Assembly (NCBI RefSeq): GCF_022479115.1
Contig: NZ_CP092497.1
Span: 8,432,001-8,496,000 of the forward strand
Direction: 5' to 3'
DNA from: Amycolatopsis sp. EV170708-02-1
Lineage (GTDB): Bacteria > Actinomycetota > Actinomycetes > Mycobacteriales > Pseudonocardiaceae
Length of the DNA: 64,000 nucleotides
Made by a program: the position numbers and the translations under genes. Below the pieces are notes generated by a model that was given only the letters and a program-made list of their open reading frames with translations, ran no database searches and had not been told where the DNA came from. This document shows positions 50,262 through 59,997 of the stretch, one piece after another; position 1 is the first letter of the stretch; each line of letters starts with the position of its first letter.

Positions 50262-50911
50262 TCGAGCTCGGCACCGGCGGCGTCCAGCGGATCGTCGCGC
50301 TCGGCGCGCACTGTGACGACATCGCCATCGGCGCGGGCGGCACCCTGCTGACGATCTGCGCCGCCAACCCGGGTGTCCGGGTGGACGCGCTCGTGCTTTC
50401 CGGCGGCGGCACCGAGCGGGAGACCGAGGAACGCGCCGCGCTCGCGGCCTTCTGCCCCGGCGCCGACGTCGAGGTCACCGTGCTCAAACTGCCCGACGGC
50501 CGGTTCCCCGCGCATTGGGAAGAGGCCAAGAACGGGCTGGAGGAGCTGCGCCGCCGCACCGACCCGGACCTCGTGCTCTCCCCGCGCACGGCCGACGCGC
50601 ACCAGGACCACCGCGGCCTGGCGAAGCTGGTGCCGACCGTGTTCCGCACCCATCTCCAGCTGGAGTACGAGATCGCGAAATGGGACGGCGACCTCGGCAA
50701 ACCCACCGCGTACGTGCCGCTTTCGCCCGAGCGCGCCGAGGAGAAGGTCCGCCTGCTGCAGGAGCATTACGCCTCTCAGCGGCACCGGCCTTGGTACGAC
50801 CGGGAAGCCTTCCTCGGCCTCGCCCGCATTCGCGGTATCGAATGCGGGCAGCGCTATGCCGAGGCCTTCGACCTCAAGAAACTGACGCTCGACCTCACTC
50901 CGAAAGGCTGA
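50258..50911 (+). CDS. PIG-L family deacetylase
   Basis: 217 residues from GTG 50258; an earlier in-frame GTG at 50222 lies within the preceding gene. The PIG-L zinc motif is AHCDD (17-21, with Cys in place of the common Pro), then [27 protein letters not shown] and the second motif [17 protein letters not shown] (HxxH). Such enzymes remove N-acetyl groups from GlcNAc-containing conjugates, so an amino sugar is probably part of the product. Confidence 0.9.
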   Translation: MIELGTGGVQRIVALGAHCDDIAIGAGGTLLTICAANPGVRVDALVLSGGGTERETEERAALAAFCPGADVEVTVLKLPDGRFPAHWEEAKNGLEELRRRTDPDLVLSPRTADAHQDHRGLAKLVPTVFRTHLQLEYEIAKWDGDLGKPTAYVPLSPERAEEKVRLLQEHYASQRHRPWYDREAFLGLARIRGIECGQRYAEAFDLKKLTLDLTPKG

Positions 50912-50916
50912 AAGCC

Positions 50917-51939
50917 ATGCGTGTGCTGCTGACCGGGCACAAGGGTTACCTGGGCACGGTGATGGCCCCGGTGCTGGCCGCCGAAGGCCACGAGGTGATC
51001 GGCCTCGACTCCGGTCTCTACGACACCTGCGTGCTCGGCCCGAAGCCCGAAGACCCCGAGGGTTTCGAGGTCGACCTCCGTGACGTCACGGCCGAGCACG
51101 TGGCCGGCGTGGACGCGGTGATCCATCTCGGGGCGCTGTCCAACGACCCGCTCGGTTCGCTGGCGCCGGAGCTGACCTACGACATCAACCACCACGCTTC
51201 GGTCAAGCTCGCGAAGCTGGCGAAGGACGCCGGGGTCAAGCGGTACCTCTACGCCTCCACGTGCTCGGTGTACGGCGCTTCGGGCGGCGACGGCCTGGTC
51301 GACGAGGACGCGCCGCTGCGCCCGGTGACGCCGTACGCCGAGTCGAAGGTGCGGGTGGAGGACGACGTCCAGGAGCTCGCCGACGCCGACTTCAGCCCGG
51401 TGTACATGCGGAACGCGACCGCGTTCGGGTTCTCGCCCCGGCTGCGCGGCGACATCGTGCTCAACAACCTGACCGCGCACGCGCACCTCTCCGGCGAGGT
51501 GCTGGTGCTCTCCGACGGCACGCCGTGGCGGCCGCTGGTGCACGCCAAGGACATCGCGCGGGCCTTCGCCGCGGCGCTGGTGGCACCGAAGGAAGCCGTG
51601 CACGGCAAGGCGTTCAACATCGGCACCGAACGCAACAACGTGACCGTCGCCGAGATCGCCGAAGAGGTCGTCGAGGCCGTCCCCGGCTCGACGCTGCGGA
51701 TCACCGGCGAGGCGGGCGCGGACCCGCGTTCGTACCGGGTCGACTTCTCCCGGTTCCGCGCGGCGATCCCCGGCTTCGACTGCGACTGGTCGGTCAAGGA
51801 CGGCGCGCTCGAACTGATCGAGGCCTACAAGACGCACGGCCTCACCGAACACGGCTTCCAGCGCCTGTTCACGCGGCTCGCGCGGCTGCAGGACCGGACC
51901 GCGGCCGGCGAACTCGACGACACCCTCCGGCGTCGCTGA
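50917..51939 (+). CDS. NAD-dependent sugar epimerase/dehydratase (extended SDR)
   Basis: 340 residues from ATG 50917. The NAD-binding motif is TGHKGYLG (6-13), with [20 protein letters not shown], a Ser/Thr-rich [10 protein letters not shown], and the catalytic YAESK. Substrate domain: [20 protein letters not shown]. It resembles the epimerases found beside NovU-type methyltransferases and RfbF-like proteins; reduction or epimerisation of the 4-keto sugar is the likely step. Stop and next start share a base (TGATG). Confidence 0.92.
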   Translation: MRVLLTGHKGYLGTVMAPVLAAEGHEVIGLDSGLYDTCVLGPKPEDPEGFEVDLRDVTAEHVAGVDAVIHLGALSNDPLGSLAPELTYDINHHASVKLAKLAKDAGVKRYLYASTCSVYGASGGDGLVDEDAPLRPVTPYAESKVRVEDDVQELADADFSPVYMRNATAFGFSPRLRGDIVLNNLTAHAHLSGEVLVLSDGTPWRPLVHAKDIARAFAAALVAPKEAVHGKAFNIGTERNNVTVAEIAEEVVEAVPGSTLRITGEAGADPRSYRVDFSRFRAAIPGFDCDWSVKDGALELIEAYKTHGLTEHGFQRLFTRLARLQDRTAAGELDDTLRRR

Positions 51940-53213
51940 TGTCGAACAGGGATCTGGACACGGGCGCCGACCTGCGAAAGCTGGTCGAGCGCCTGTATCC
52001 GCTGTGCCGCAGCATCACCGGCGACGGCGTCCGCCGCACGCTGGAGATCGTCGGCGAGCACGTCCCGCTGGAGATCCACGAGGTCCCCACCGGCACCCGG
52101 GTACTGGACTGGACGGTGCCGCAGGAATGGAACATCCGCGACGCGTACATCAAGGACGCCACCGGCCGCCGCGTGGTCGACTTCCAGGAGTCGAACCTGC
52201 ATGTCGTCGGCTACAGCGTCCCGGTGTCGCGGAAGATGCCGCTCAGCGAGCTGCGCGAGCACCTGCACACCCTGCCCGATCAGCCGTCCTGGGTGCCGTA
52301 CCGGACCAGCTACTACTCGCCGACCTGGGGTTTCTGCCTGGCGCAGGAAACACTCGACGCGATGCCGGACGGCGAGTACGAAGTGCACATCGACTCCACG
52401 CTCGCCGACGGGAGCCTCACCTACGCCGAGCACGTCGTGCCGGGCGAGGTCACCGACGAGGTGATCATCTCCTGCCACACCTGCCATCCGTCGCTGGCGA
52501 ACGACAACGTCGCCGGGATCGCGATCGCCGCCGCCTTCGCACAGACACTGGAGAAGCCGCACTACACGTACCGGTTCCTCTTCATGCCGGGCACGATCGG
52601 CGCCATCACCTGGCTCGCGCGCAACAACGACCGCGTCGGCCGGATCAAGGCCGGGCTCGTGCTGGCGTGCGCGGGCGACCCGGGATCGTTGACCTACAAG
52701 CGAAGCCGCCGGGGCGACGCCGAAATCGACCGCGTGCTCGCGTACGTCCTGGCCGACCGCGCGCACAAGATCGTGGACTTCTCGCCGTACGGCTACGACG
52801 AGCGCCAGTTCTGCTCGCCCGGCTTCAACCTCGGCGTCGGCTCGCTGACGAGGACGCCGTACGCGGGCTATCCCGAGTACCACACTTCGGCCGACAACCT
52901 CGATTTCGTGTCCACGGAGGCCATGGAGGAAACCCTTCAGACCTTGAAGGACACCTTCGCCGTCCTCGACCGCAACCGCAGCTACGTCAACCTCAGCCCC
53001 TACGGCGAGCCGCAGCTCGGCAAGCGCGGGCTGTACGACTCGCTCGGCGGCCGAAGCGACGCCAAACAAGCCCAGATGGCCATGCTCTGGGTGCTCAACC
53101 TCTCGGACGGCGAGCACAGCCTGCTCGACGTCGCCGAGCGGTCCGGGCTGCCGTTCGATTCCGTCGTCGCCGCCGCTCGGGCGCTGCACGACGCCGGATT
53201 GCTCAAGGACTGA
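51939..53213 (+). CDS. DUF4910 aminopeptidase-like protein of the glycan operon
   Basis: 424 residues from ATG 51939. Domain order is N-terminal DUF2172-like (DWTVPQEWNIRDAYIKDATG, VVDFQESNLHVVGYSVPVS), M28/DUF4910 peptidase-like and a C-terminal winged-helix-like tail (DGEHSLLDVAERSGLPFDSV). Zinc-ligand-like residues are kept: SCHTCHPSLANDNVAG and EYHTSADNLD. Family members occur inside polysaccharide gene clusters. The real substrate is unknown; hydrolysis of an amide on a sugar (amino-acyl or acetyl group) would fit the neighbours. Confidence 0.88.
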   Translation: MSNRDLDTGADLRKLVERLYPLCRSITGDGVRRTLEIVGEHVPLEIHEVPTGTRVLDWTVPQEWNIRDAYIKDATGRRVVDFQESNLHVVGYSVPVSRKMPLSELREHLHTLPDQPSWVPYRTSYYSPTWGFCLAQETLDAMPDGEYEVHIDSTLADGSLTYAEHVVPGEVTDEVIISCHTCHPSLANDNVAGIAIAAAFAQTLEKPHYTYRFLFMPGTIGAITWLARNNDRVGRIKAGLVLACAGDPGSLTYKRSRRGDAEIDRVLAYVLADRAHKIVDFSPYGYDERQFCSPGFNLGVGSLTRTPYAGYPEYHTSADNLDFVSTEAMEETLQTLKDTFAVLDRNRSYVNLSPYGEPQLGKRGLYDSLGGRSDAKQAQMAMLWVLNLSDGEHSLLDVAERSGLPFDSVVAAARALHDAGLLKD

Positions 53214-53215
53214 AG

Positions 53216-54490
53216 ATGCGATCACTTCTGCGTTCCCAAGCCGTCCGGGCCATGGCCGGGCGGCTCAGCTGGGGCCTCGGCGACCAGGCCGTTTCCAGTA
53301 TCACCAACTTCGTGGTCGGGCTGTTCGTGGCGCGTTCGCTCGGCACGTTCGCCTTCGGCATGTTCAGCCTCGCCTGGGTCAGCTACGGCGTGGTGCTCAA
53401 CCTTTCGCGCGGGCTGACGACGGATCCGCTGATGGTGCGGTTCTCCGGGGTGCCCACCGAGACCTGGCGGACGGCGACCGCCAAGGCGACCGGGACGGCG
53501 CTCTCCGCGGGTGTCGCCGCCGGTGCCGTCAGTGTGGGCGCGGGTCTCGTGGTGGGTGGCCCCATCGGCGGCGCGTTCGTCGCGCTCGGCGTGGTCATCC
53601 CGACGCTGCTGCTGCAGGACGCGTGGCGGTTCACCTTCTTCGCCGCGGGGCACGGGAAGAAGGCGTTCGTCAACGACGTCGTCTGGGGCATCGCGCTGAT
53701 CCCGGCGCTCTTCATCGCGCACCAGTGGTTCGACACGGTCGTCGCGTTCATCCTGGCGTGGGGCCTGTCCGGGGCGGTCGCCGCCGGATACGGCTGCCTG
53801 CAGGCGGGGGTCCGGCCGGATCCTCGCGGCACGCTCGACTGGCTCAAGCACCACCGCGACCTCGGCACCCGCTACCTGATCGAAAACGTCAGCAACAGCG
53901 GCTCGACGCAGCTGCGGATGTACGGGCTCGGCGCGATCGCCGGGCTCGCGAGCGTCGGCGCGGTCCGCGGCGCCGAGCTGCTCCTCGGACCGTTCTTCGC
54001 TCTTCTGATGGGACTTTCCCTGGTCACGGTGGCGGAAGGCGCGCGGGTGCTCCAACGGGCCCCGCATCGCCTCCGCCATTTCTGCGCCGTGCTCGGCGCG
54101 GGCCAGGCGGCCGCGGCCCTGCTCTGGGGTCTCGCCTTGCTTCTGGTACCCCACGACGCCGGCCGGTTCGTCCTCGGCGACGTGTGGGATCCCGCCTCCG
54201 AACTGATCCTCCCGGTGACCATCGGTATCGCCGCGGCGGGATTCAACACGGGGGCGGCCGCCGGATTGCGTGCGCTCGGCGCTGCGAAAAGGAGCCTTCG
54301 CGCCCAGCTGATCAACTCGGCCGGCTACGTCGGTTTCGGGCTCATAGGCGCCTTCTTGGCCGGGGCGTCCGGATCCGCTTGGGGGGTCGCGTTGGCGATC
54401 ACCAGCGGGTCGGCGGTGTGGTGGCTTCAGCTCCATGCCGCTCTCAAAGCGCATCTGACTTCGGAGAAGGAAGAAATGAGGACGTCATGA
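53216..54490 (+). CDS. Lipid-linked glycan flippase, polysaccharide-export (MATE/Wzx-like) family
   Basis: 424 residues from ATG 53216, 2 bases after the previous stop. There are 10-12 hydrophobic helices, starting with LSWGLGDQAVSSITNFVVGL, FVARSLGTFAFGMFSLAW, the Wzx/RfbX-type opening. It is expected to move a lipid-linked saccharide across the membrane. The ending KEEMRTS overlaps the next gene (ATGA). Confidence 0.88.
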   Translation: MRSLLRSQAVRAMAGRLSWGLGDQAVSSITNFVVGLFVARSLGTFAFGMFSLAWVSYGVVLNLSRGLTTDPLMVRFSGVPTETWRTATAKATGTALSAGVAAGAVSVGAGLVVGGPIGGAFVALGVVIPTLLLQDAWRFTFFAAGHGKKAFVNDVVWGIALIPALFIAHQWFDTVVAFILAWGLSGAVAAGYGCLQAGVRPDPRGTLDWLKHHRDLGTRYLIENVSNSGSTQLRMYGLGAIAGLASVGAVRGAELLLGPFFALLMGLSLVTVAEGARVLQRAPHRLRHFCAVLGAGQAAAALLWGLALLLVPHDAGRFVLGDVWDPASELILPVTIGIAAAGFNTGAAAGLRALGAAKRSLRAQLINSAGYVGFGLIGAFLAGASGSAWGVALAITSGSAVWWLQLHAALKAHLTSEKEEMRTS

Positions 54491-55437
54491 GCACCGCTCC
54501 TCGGCTGAGCATCGGGCTCCCGGTCTACAACGGCGAGGACTACCTCGCCGAATCGCTGGACGCACTCCTCGGCCAAAGCTACGAGAACTTCGAGCTGATC
54601 ATCTCGGACAACGCGTCCTTGGACCGCACCGAAGAGATCAGCCGCGAGTACGCGAAGCAGGATTCGCGCGTCCGCTATGTCCGCCAGCCGGTGAACATCG
54701 GCTGCGCGCCCAACCACAACTACTGTGTCGACGTCGCCCGCGGCGAACTGTTCAAATGGGCGTCCGACGACGACCTTTACGCGCGTGACCTGCTGGAACG
54801 CTGTATCGAGGCACTCGACGAGCATCCCGAGTTCGTCCTCTCGCATTCGTGGACGGCGATGATCGACGAGAAGGCCGTCGTCACGCAGGCACTGGAGTAC
54901 CCGCTCAACACGGTCTCGCCGCACGCCGCGGAACGCTTCCGCAGCACGCTGTTCGCCCCCGGCGGGGACGACGACGGCGCGGTCGTCCGCACCGAGGTGC
55001 TGCGCCGCGTCGCGCCGCTGGACAGCTACCACCACGCGGACCGCACGATCATCTCGGAACTGGCCCTGCACGGCCCGTTCCACCAGGTGCCCGACTGGCT
55101 GTACTTCCGGCGCGACCACCCCGGCCGCTCCGAACACGAGCACCCGACCGTGCGCAGGCGGGCCGCCAACCTCGACCCGAAACGGGCCGACAAGCTGCGC
55201 CACCCGATGGTCCGGCTGCTCGGCGAATACGTACTCGGCTACGTCAAGGCGATCCGCAACGCGCCGATCTCCGGCGCGGAGAAGCGCGAATGCTTCCGCT
55301 ACCTGCGGCAATGGATGCTGAACCGGGCGGGGAACCCGGCCATGGGACGGATGCCCGTCCAGGCCGAGGCCGAAGTGGGCCCCCGTGAAGTGTCCGTGGC
55401 CTCGGTCGTCGCCGGCCAGGAGGGACGAGTCCCTTGA
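54487..55437 (+). CDS. Family 2 glycosyltransferase
   Basis: 316 residues. GT2 fold: RLSIGLPVYNGEDYLAESLD, ALLGQSYENFELIISDNASL, the metal motif KWASDDDLYARDLLERCIEA. The C-terminal part (about 240-316) is basic, with a QWMLNRAGNPAMG segment, and is not membrane-spanning. It transfers one sugar of the glycan unit, probably at the inner face of the membrane. Four-base overlaps at both ends. Confidence 0.92.
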   Translation: MSTAPRLSIGLPVYNGEDYLAESLDALLGQSYENFELIISDNASLDRTEEISREYAKQDSRVRYVRQPVNIGCAPNHNYCVDVARGELFKWASDDDLYARDLLERCIEALDEHPEFVLSHSWTAMIDEKAVVTQALEYPLNTVSPHAAERFRSTLFAPGGDDDGAVVRTEVLRRVAPLDSYHHADRTIISELALHGPFHQVPDWLYFRRDHPGRSEHEHPTVRRRAANLDPKRADKLRHPMVRLLGEYVLGYVKAIRNAPISGAEKRECFRYLRQWMLNRAGNPAMGRMPVQAEAEVGPREVSVASVVAGQEGRVP

Positions 55438-56621
55438 CCTCGCCCGTGAGAATCGGGCTGTTCGGGCTCCTCGGATCAGGGAACCTCGGCAACGACGGGT
55501 CCTTCGAGGCGGTTCTCGGGTATTTGCGCGCGGAGCATCCGGGCGCCGCGCTCAGCGTGATGTGCGGCGGCCCGGAAGTCGTCGCGTCGCGCCACGGACT
55601 CGAAACGACCGCGTTGAACTGGTACGAGGGCGAGTACCGAACGGCATCGGGACCGCTGTCCATCGCCATGAAGGGCTTCGGGAAACTCGTCGACATCTTC
55701 CGCACGGCCGCGTGGGTGCGGCGCCAAGACGTGGTGATCGTGCCGGGAATGGGTGTCCTCGAATCCACTCTTCCCTTGCGTCCCTGGGGTTTCCCGTACG
55801 CGCTACTGCTGCTTTCGGTATCCGGCCGTCTGGTTGGCACCAAGGTGGCGCTGGTGAGCGTCGGCGCCAGCGTGAGCACGCACCGGGTCACCCGGTCCGT
55901 GATCGGGTGGGCCGCGCGGCTCGCGGCGTTCCGGTCCTACCGGGACGAGCCGTCACGTGAAGCGATGCGCACAATGGGCGTCGACGTCACGAACGACCGC
56001 GTGTACCCCGATCTCGCCTTCGCCCTCCGCGCGCCTTCGGAACCGGTGCTGCCCCGGTCCGTCGGGGTCGGGGTGATGGCGTACCACGGCGGGAACGACG
56101 ACCGGCACCGAGCCGCCGAGATCTACGAGTCCTATGTGGACAAGATGACCCGGTTCGTGGCTCGTCTGGTCGCCGACGGCCGCCCGGTGCGGCTGTTCAT
56201 CGGCGACCGGGCGGACGCGCAGGTCGTCGACGAGATCATGCGGGAACTGGAATCCCCGCTGATCGCCGCCGCCGACACGGCCACTTTGGACGAGGTGATG
56301 CGGGCGATGTCGGCGGTCGAGACCGTCGTCGCCACCCGGTACCACAACGTCCTGTGCGCGCTGAAGCTGGCGAAACCGACGTTGTCCATCGGGTACGCCG
56401 GCAAGAACGAAGTGCTCATGACCACGCTGGGACTCGGCGAGTTCTGCCAGTCCGCCAAGGAGATCGACTTCGACGCGCTGGTGCGCCAGTTCGCCGAACT
56501 CGAGTCCAGGGCGGGTGAGCTGACCGAGATCGTCGCGAAACGAGGCGCGGAGCAGACGCGGTTGCTGGACGAACAGTTCGCCGCGCTGTCCGCCGCCTTC
56601 CTGCCGATGGGAGTCCGATGA
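55434..56621 (+). CDS. Polysaccharide pyruvyltransferase-family protein
   Basis: 395 residues from TTG 55434 (AGGAGGGA upstream; TTGA overlaps the previous stop). The PS_pyruv_trans pattern is clear: RIGLFGLLGSGNLGNDGSFE, then VVIVPGMGVLESTLPLRPWG, LVSVGASVSTHRVTRSVIGW, and the C-terminal VVATRYHNVLCALKLAKPTL. The family adds pyruvate ketals to sugars or acts in related glycan modification. This would give the glycan a negative charge. Confidence 0.9.
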   Translation: MTSPVRIGLFGLLGSGNLGNDGSFEAVLGYLRAEHPGAALSVMCGGPEVVASRHGLETTALNWYEGEYRTASGPLSIAMKGFGKLVDIFRTAAWVRRQDVVIVPGMGVLESTLPLRPWGFPYALLLLSVSGRLVGTKVALVSVGASVSTHRVTRSVIGWAARLAAFRSYRDEPSREAMRTMGVDVTNDRVYPDLAFALRAPSEPVLPRSVGVGVMAYHGGNDDRHRAAEIYESYVDKMTRFVARLVADGRPVRLFIGDRADAQVVDEIMRELESPLIAAADTATLDEVMRAMSAVETVVATRYHNVLCALKLAKPTLSIGYAGKNEVLMTTLGLGEFCQSAKEIDFDALVRQFAELESRAGELTEIVAKRGAEQTRLLDEQFAALSAAFLPMGVR

Positions 56622-57166
56622 AGGTGATCCCGGTGCCCGCCATCGCGGGCGCGTACCTGTTCGAGCCGACCCCGCACGCCGACGAACGCGGCTTCTTCAG
56701 CCGCACCTTCGACGCCGACGTCGTCCGGTCGGCCGGGATCGACCCGAACGGGTTCCTCCAGGACAGTGTTTCCCGCTCCCGCAAGGGAGTGCTGCGCGGG
56801 ATGCACCTTCGTTCGGGGCTCGGCGAGGCGAAGCTGGTCCGGTGCTCGTGGGGCGCCGTCTTCGACGTCGTCGTCGACCTGAGGCCGGATTCGCCGACGT
56901 ACCTCGCCAAGGAGACGTTCGAACTGTCCGGGGAGACGCAGGTTTCGCTGTACATCCCGGCCGGGTGCGCGCACGGGTTCCAGGCGCTCACCGAGTACGC
57001 CGACGTCTCCTACCGGATCGACCGCGCGCACGACCCGGCGGAGGACGTCGCGATCGCCTACGACGACCCGGAACTGGCGATCCTGTGGCCACTTCCGGTG
57101 GCGCTCATGTCGGAGCGGGATCGATCCGCGCTCCCGCTTTCCGCCGTACTACAGAACACGAGGTGA
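56618..57166 (+). CDS. rfbC: dTDP-4-dehydrorhamnose 3,5-epimerase-family protein
   Basis: 182 residues. Cupin fold with catalytic His63 in RGMHLRSG, the entry motif PHADERGFFSRTFDADVV, VDLRPDSPTYLAKETFELSG, VSLYIPAGCAHGFQALTEYA and the Tyr in VSYRID. It epimerises dTDP-4-keto-6-deoxyglucose at C3 and/or C5. The neighbouring C-methyltransferase would use such a keto sugar. ATGA overlap with the previous gene. Confidence 0.93.
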   Translation: MKVIPVPAIAGAYLFEPTPHADERGFFSRTFDADVVRSAGIDPNGFLQDSVSRSRKGVLRGMHLRSGLGEAKLVRCSWGAVFDVVVDLRPDSPTYLAKETFELSGETQVSLYIPAGCAHGFQALTEYADVSYRIDRAHDPAEDVAIAYDDPELAILWPLPVALMSERDRSALPLSAVLQNTR

Positions 57167-57170
57167 GAGC

Positions 57171-58487
57171 ATGACCCGTCAGCTTCCCAAGTCCATGCGG
57201 GCCAACGAGCGCCTCCACGCCATGATCCCCGGCGGGGCGCACACCTACGCCAAGGGCGACGACCAGTATCCGGAGAATCTGGCACCGGTCATCTCGCACG
57301 GGCTCGGCGCGCACGTCTGGGACGTCGACGGGAACGAATACATCGAGTACGGCTCGGGGCTGCGCGCGGTCAGCCTCGGGCACGTGCACCCGAGGGTGAC
57401 CGAAGCCGCCCACCGCGAGATCGACCGGGGCGCCAACTTCGCCCGTCCGTCCATTGTGGAGGAACGGGCGGCGACGAAGTTCCTCGAAACCGTGCCGACC
57501 GCCGAGATGGTCAAGTTCGCCAAGAACGGCTCGGACGCCACCACGGCCGCGGTCAAACTCGCCAGGGCGGCCACCGGCAGGCCGCTGGTGGCGATCTGCC
57601 GCGACCACGCGTTCTTCTCCATCGACGACTGGTTCATCGGCACCACCGCGATGTCTTCGGGCATCCCGGACGCGATCACGGATCTCACCGTGTCGTTCCC
57701 GTACGGCGACCTCCCGGCGGTGGAGCGGCTGCTGCGGGACAACGCTGGCCGGATCGCCTGCCTGATCCTGGAGGCGTCGACCCAGCTCGAACCGCCCGCC
57801 GGCTACCTCGTCGGCCTGCGGGAACTCGCCGACCGGTACGGCTGTGTGCTGATCTTCGACGAGATGATCACCGGTTTCCGCTGGTCGGAGGCGGGCGCGC
57901 AGGGGCTCTACGGGGTCACGCCGGATCTCTCGACGTTCGGCAAGGCGCTCGGCAACGGGTTCGCCGTCTCGGCGCTGGCGGGCAAACGGGAACTGATGGA
58001 ACTCGGCGGGCTGCGCACCGGCGAGGACCGCGTCTTCCTGCTGTCCACCACGCACGGCGCCGAGACGCATTCGCTGGCCGCCGCGATCGCGGTCATGGAG
58101 ACCTACACCGAAGAAGGCATCGCCGCGCGGCTGCACGCGCTCGGCGACCGGCTCGCCGCCGGGGTCCGCGAAGTCGCGGCCTCGGCCGGGGTCGGGGAAC
58201 ACGTCGTCGTGCGCGGCCGGGCGAGCAACCTCGTCTTCGCCACGCTCGACGCCGGCAAGAAACCGTCGCAGGACTACCGGACGTTGTTCCTGCGGCAACT
58301 GGTCACGGGCGGGGTCCTCGGGCCGTCGTTCGTGGTCAGCAGCGCGTTGTCCGAAGAAGACATCGACCGGACGGTCGAAGTGGTCTCGCAGGCCTGCCTC
58401 GTGTACCGCAAAGCGCTCGACGCGGATGATCCGGCGCCGTGGCTGGGTGGCCGTCCGGTGAAGCCGGTATTTCGGAGAAGGGTATGA
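57171..58487 (+). CDS. PLP-dependent aminotransferase, glutamate-1-semialdehyde aminomutase-like
   Basis: 438 residues. Class III fold: ERLHAMIPGGAHTYAKGDDQ, WDVDGNEYIEYGSGLRAVSL, KFAKNGSDATTAAVKLARAA, cofactor Asp in LIFDEMITGFRWS, Schiff-base Lys258 in STFGKALGNGF. It is longer than HemL, and this context differs from heme genes. It probably transaminates a keto sugar or makes a small amino-keto building block. It is not the housekeeping hemL, by inference from its place in the operon. Confidence 0.9.
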   Translation: MTRQLPKSMRANERLHAMIPGGAHTYAKGDDQYPENLAPVISHGLGAHVWDVDGNEYIEYGSGLRAVSLGHVHPRVTEAAHREIDRGANFARPSIVEERAATKFLETVPTAEMVKFAKNGSDATTAAVKLARAATGRPLVAICRDHAFFSIDDWFIGTTAMSSGIPDAITDLTVSFPYGDLPAVERLLRDNAGRIACLILEASTQLEPPAGYLVGLRELADRYGCVLIFDEMITGFRWSEAGAQGLYGVTPDLSTFGKALGNGFAVSALAGKRELMELGGLRTGEDRVFLLSTTHGAETHSLAAAIAVMETYTEEGIAARLHALGDRLAAGVREVAASAGVGEHVVVRGRASNLVFATLDAGKKPSQDYRTLFLRQLVTGGVLGPSFVVSSALSEEDIDRTVEVVSQACLVYRKALDADDPAPWLGGRPVKPVFRRRV

Positions 58488-59983
58488 GCCCAGGGATCGT
58501 ATATCGCTCGACCGGCACGCGCGTGTTCTGCGCCGCGTTGTCCGTATTACTGCTCCAGGTCGCCGTTGAGAACACAGCGGTGGCGTCCGAAGAGCCGGCT
58601 CGAGGGGTGTGCGGCACGACCGTCGGCGTCCCTTCCGCCCCGGAAGGCGCCCAGGTCGTCGATCCAGGCACCGATCTGACCGACAGGACCCGGTTCAGCC
58701 CGCCGGGGACCACGTTCTGGCTGTCACCGGGCGAGCACACGCTGAGTTCCGACCAGTTCGGCCAGGTGATGCCGAAGGACGGCAACGTCTACCTCGGCGC
58801 GCCCGGCGCCGTGCTCAACGGACGCGGGATCAACCGCGCGGCCTTCACCACGCCGGCCAAGGACGTGGTGATCCGCGGGCTGACCATCCGCGGTTTCGTC
58901 GCCGAACGCGACCAGGGCGTGGTCAACCACGATTCGGGCGAACGCTGGACCATCGAAGGCAACGTCATCGAGGACAACGACGGCGCCGCGATGATGACCG
59001 GCTCCGGCCAGCGGGTGATCGGGAACTGCCTGCGGAACAACGGGCAGTACGGCATCAACGCCTATCGCTTCGGCGGCGGGCTGACCGGCCTGGTGATCGA
59101 GGGCAACGAGATCACCGGGAACAACACCGGCGACTGGGAGACGAAGGTCCCGGGCTGCGGTTGCAGCGGCGGGGCGAAGTTCTGGGCCGTGAACGGCGCC
59201 GACGTCACCGGGAACTGGGTCCACCACAACCACGGTGTCGGGCTCTGGGCCGACACGAACAACAACGACTTCCTCATCCAGGACAACCTGATCGAGGACA
59301 ACGCGTCCGAGGGCCTGTTCTACGAGATCTCCTACAACCTGGAGCTGATCGGGAACACCTTCAACCGGAACGCGCTGGTGCAGGGCCGGAAACGGGCCGC
59401 CAAGGGCGACAACTTCCCGGTCGCGGCGGTGTACCTCAGCGAATCGGGCGGCGAGCCGAGGCTGCCCGCCCGGACCAGCCGGATCGACATCCGGGGCAAC
59501 ATGTTCTCCGACAACTGGTCGGGGATCACGTTGTGGGAGAACGCCGACCGGTTCTGCAACAGCCCGGCCAACACCTCCACGCTCTCCTGTACGGCGCTGG
59601 TCTCCCCGACTTCCGCCTGCTCCGATCCGGGTATCGCGACCGAGCCGCTGTACGGCGACTGCCGGTGGAAGACACAGCGCGTTTCGGTGCACGAGAACAC
59701 CTTCGAATTCGACTCGGCGATGGAAGGCTGTCTCGGCCTGTGCGGGCGGATGGCGGTGCTCTCGAACTACGGGACCTTCCCGGCCTGGTCGCCGTACCGA
59801 GGCTCCGTGATCTCGGAGGCGATCACCTTCCGGCAGGAGAACCGGTGGTACGACAACCAGTACTACGGGCCGTGGACGTTCGTCGCCCACGACACCTCAC
59901 GGCGGCTGACCGCGGCGCAATGGCAGGCGGCGCCCTATCTGCAGGACACCTGCAGCGGCTTCGGAGAGACGGTGACCTGCTGA
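58484..59983 (+). CDS. Secreted right-handed beta-helix protein, copy 1
   Basis: 499 residues from ATG 58484 (ribosome site GGAGAAGGG; ATGA overlaps the aminotransferase stop). After a signal peptide (about 1-38) comes a parallel beta-helix with NosD/pectate-lyase-like rungs: DVVIRGLTIRGF, WTIEGNVIEDNDGAAMM, NGQYGINAYRFGGG, HHNHGVGLWADTNNNDFLIQ, LIEDNASEGLFYEIS. A CGCSGGAKFWAVNGA loop and several Cys suggest disulfides. It is probably a lyase, epimerase or binding protein for the glycan made by the operon. Confidence 0.88.
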   Translation: MSPGIVYRSTGTRVFCAALSVLLLQVAVENTAVASEEPARGVCGTTVGVPSAPEGAQVVDPGTDLTDRTRFSPPGTTFWLSPGEHTLSSDQFGQVMPKDGNVYLGAPGAVLNGRGINRAAFTTPAKDVVIRGLTIRGFVAERDQGVVNHDSGERWTIEGNVIEDNDGAAMMTGSGQRVIGNCLRNNGQYGINAYRFGGGLTGLVIEGNEITGNNTGDWETKVPGCGCSGGAKFWAVNGADVTGNWVHHNHGVGLWADTNNNDFLIQDNLIEDNASEGLFYEISYNLELIGNTFNRNALVQGRKRAAKGDNFPVAAVYLSESGGEPRLPARTSRIDIRGNMFSDNWSGITLWENADRFCNSPANTSTLSCTALVSPTSACSDPGIATEPLYGDCRWKTQRVSVHENTFEFDSAMEGCLGLCGRMAVLSNYGTFPAWSPYRGSVISEAITFRQENRWYDNQYYGPWTFVAHDTSRRLTAAQWQAAPYLQDTCSGFGETVTC

Positions 59984-59997
59984 AGGTTCACCTGTAA

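Noticed and set aside
57171..58487. Housekeeping hemL
   Set aside because: The fold is GSA-aminomutase-like, but the gene is locked in the sugar operon and no other heme genes are near.
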